From assembly GCA_002423905.1 (NCBI GenBank), contig DIVC01000103.1:1-6639 (forward strand): DNA of 6,639 nucleotides, given 5' to 3'. Below are positions 6,533 to 6,639 of this stretch, piece after piece. The notes under the pieces are model-generated. The model was not told the DNA's origin and made no database searches. It saw nothing but the letters and a program-made list of their open reading frames with translations. The stretch is from Idiomarina sp. UBA6142 (GTDB lineage: Bacteria > Pseudomonadota > Gammaproteobacteria > Enterobacterales > Alteromonadaceae). The position numbers and the translations under genes are program-made. Position 1 is the first letter of the stretch. Each line of letters begins with the position of its first letter.

Positions 6533-6563
6533 TTGACTCTGCTGAAAAACCGACCAATATAGA
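6533..6563 (+). promoter_or_regulatory. Candidate promoter for the plus-strand gene beyond the right edge
   Basis: TTGACT (6533-6538) is a five-of-six match to the -35 consensus. The nearest -10-like sequence, TATAGA (6558-6563), is 19 bp away, which is longer than ideal. AATATA (6556-6561), at 17 bp, is a poorer match. A leader of about 70 nt would run to the window edge. Confidence 0.33.
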
Positions 6564-6639
6564 CTTAAGCCACACCGACAAGTGGCGCATACTATAACGA
6601 TAAAAAACAGTAACAACGACACATGACGTAGAGGTTTAT

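Larger units (their letters stand above)
6454..6639. other. Non-coding divergent region between miaE and the next gene
   Basis: No coding sequence is supported here; the miaE frame stays open to a stop at 6565-6567 but offers no good start. The region is AT-rich and holds several promoter-like pieces. On the minus strand these are TATATT (6556-6561) and TATAGT (6591-6596), either of which could be a -10 for miaE; neither has a convincing -35. On the plus strand there is TATAAC (6593-6598), besides the pair listed separately. A short inverted repeat, AGCGC/GCGCT (6517-6521 and 6529-6533, 7-base loop), is too weak to call a terminator. The window ends with GAGG (6631-6634) followed by TTTAT, which looks like a ribosome binding site 5 nt before the edge. 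A plus-strand gene therefore probably starts at or just after base 6640. Confidence 0.5.

Noticed and set aside
6517..6533. Inverted repeat AGCGC/GCGCT upstream of miaE as a terminator
   Set aside because: The stem is only 5 bp with a 7-base loop and has no suitable U tract at its end; part of it overlaps a -35-like sequence instead.
1..6639. Search for mobile elements, CRISPR arrays, toxin-antitoxin or phage-defence genes
   Set aside because: Every complete gene belongs to a known housekeeping or metabolic family, the gaps are under 190 bp, and no long direct or inverted terminal repeats were seen.

Overview
This window looks like an ordinary housekeeping stretch of a gammaproteobacterial chromosome. 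It has roughly even GC, tight gene packing, and no mobile elements, tRNAs, rRNAs, CRISPR arrays or long repeats that I can see. The core block is a divergent pair, cysS on the minus strand and ppiB-lpxH on the plus strand. The same gene neighbourhood is known from Escherichia and Pseudomonas. LpxH implies an outer membrane with lipid A. MiaE implies an organism that makes ms2io6A in its tRNA and has access to oxygen. The genus cannot be told from the sequence; a free-living, possibly marine, gammaproteobacterium is a reasonable guess.

Layout from left to right: the last 16 codons of an unidentified plus-strand gene (1-51); a small hotdog-fold acyl-CoA thioesterase (94-492, +); a perfect 24-bp palindrome that contains its stop codon and lies between convergent genes. 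Next comes a minus-strand run that is transcribed cysS -> M17 aminopeptidase -> exported metallo-beta-lactamase-fold hydrolase (4358 down to 526). The gaps in this run are 10 and 43 bp, which suggests one operon. A 125-bp divergent promoter region (4359-4483) separates it from ppiB (4484-4981, +) and lpxH (4988-5722, +), which are 6 bp apart and probably translationally coupled. miaE (6453 down to 5689, -) converges on lpxH and overlaps it by 34 bp. The right end (6454-6639) is a non-coding divergent region holding candidate promoters, and it ends in what looks like the ribosome binding site of a plus-strand gene that begins just outside the window.

Functionally the genes cover translation (CysRS, MiaE), protein folding (PpiB), peptide turnover (M17 aminopeptidase), lipid A synthesis (LpxH) and acyl-CoA hydrolysis (the thioesterase). 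The exported MBL-fold hydrolase has no substrate that can be assigned. All complete genes are intact and carry the catalytic residues expected for their families. I found no strong candidate for a new biological system. The points most worth a second look are the grouping of an NPEPL1-like peptidase and an exported MBL hydrolase behind cysS, the stop-codon palindrome, the lpxH/miaE overlap and the TTG start of miaE.
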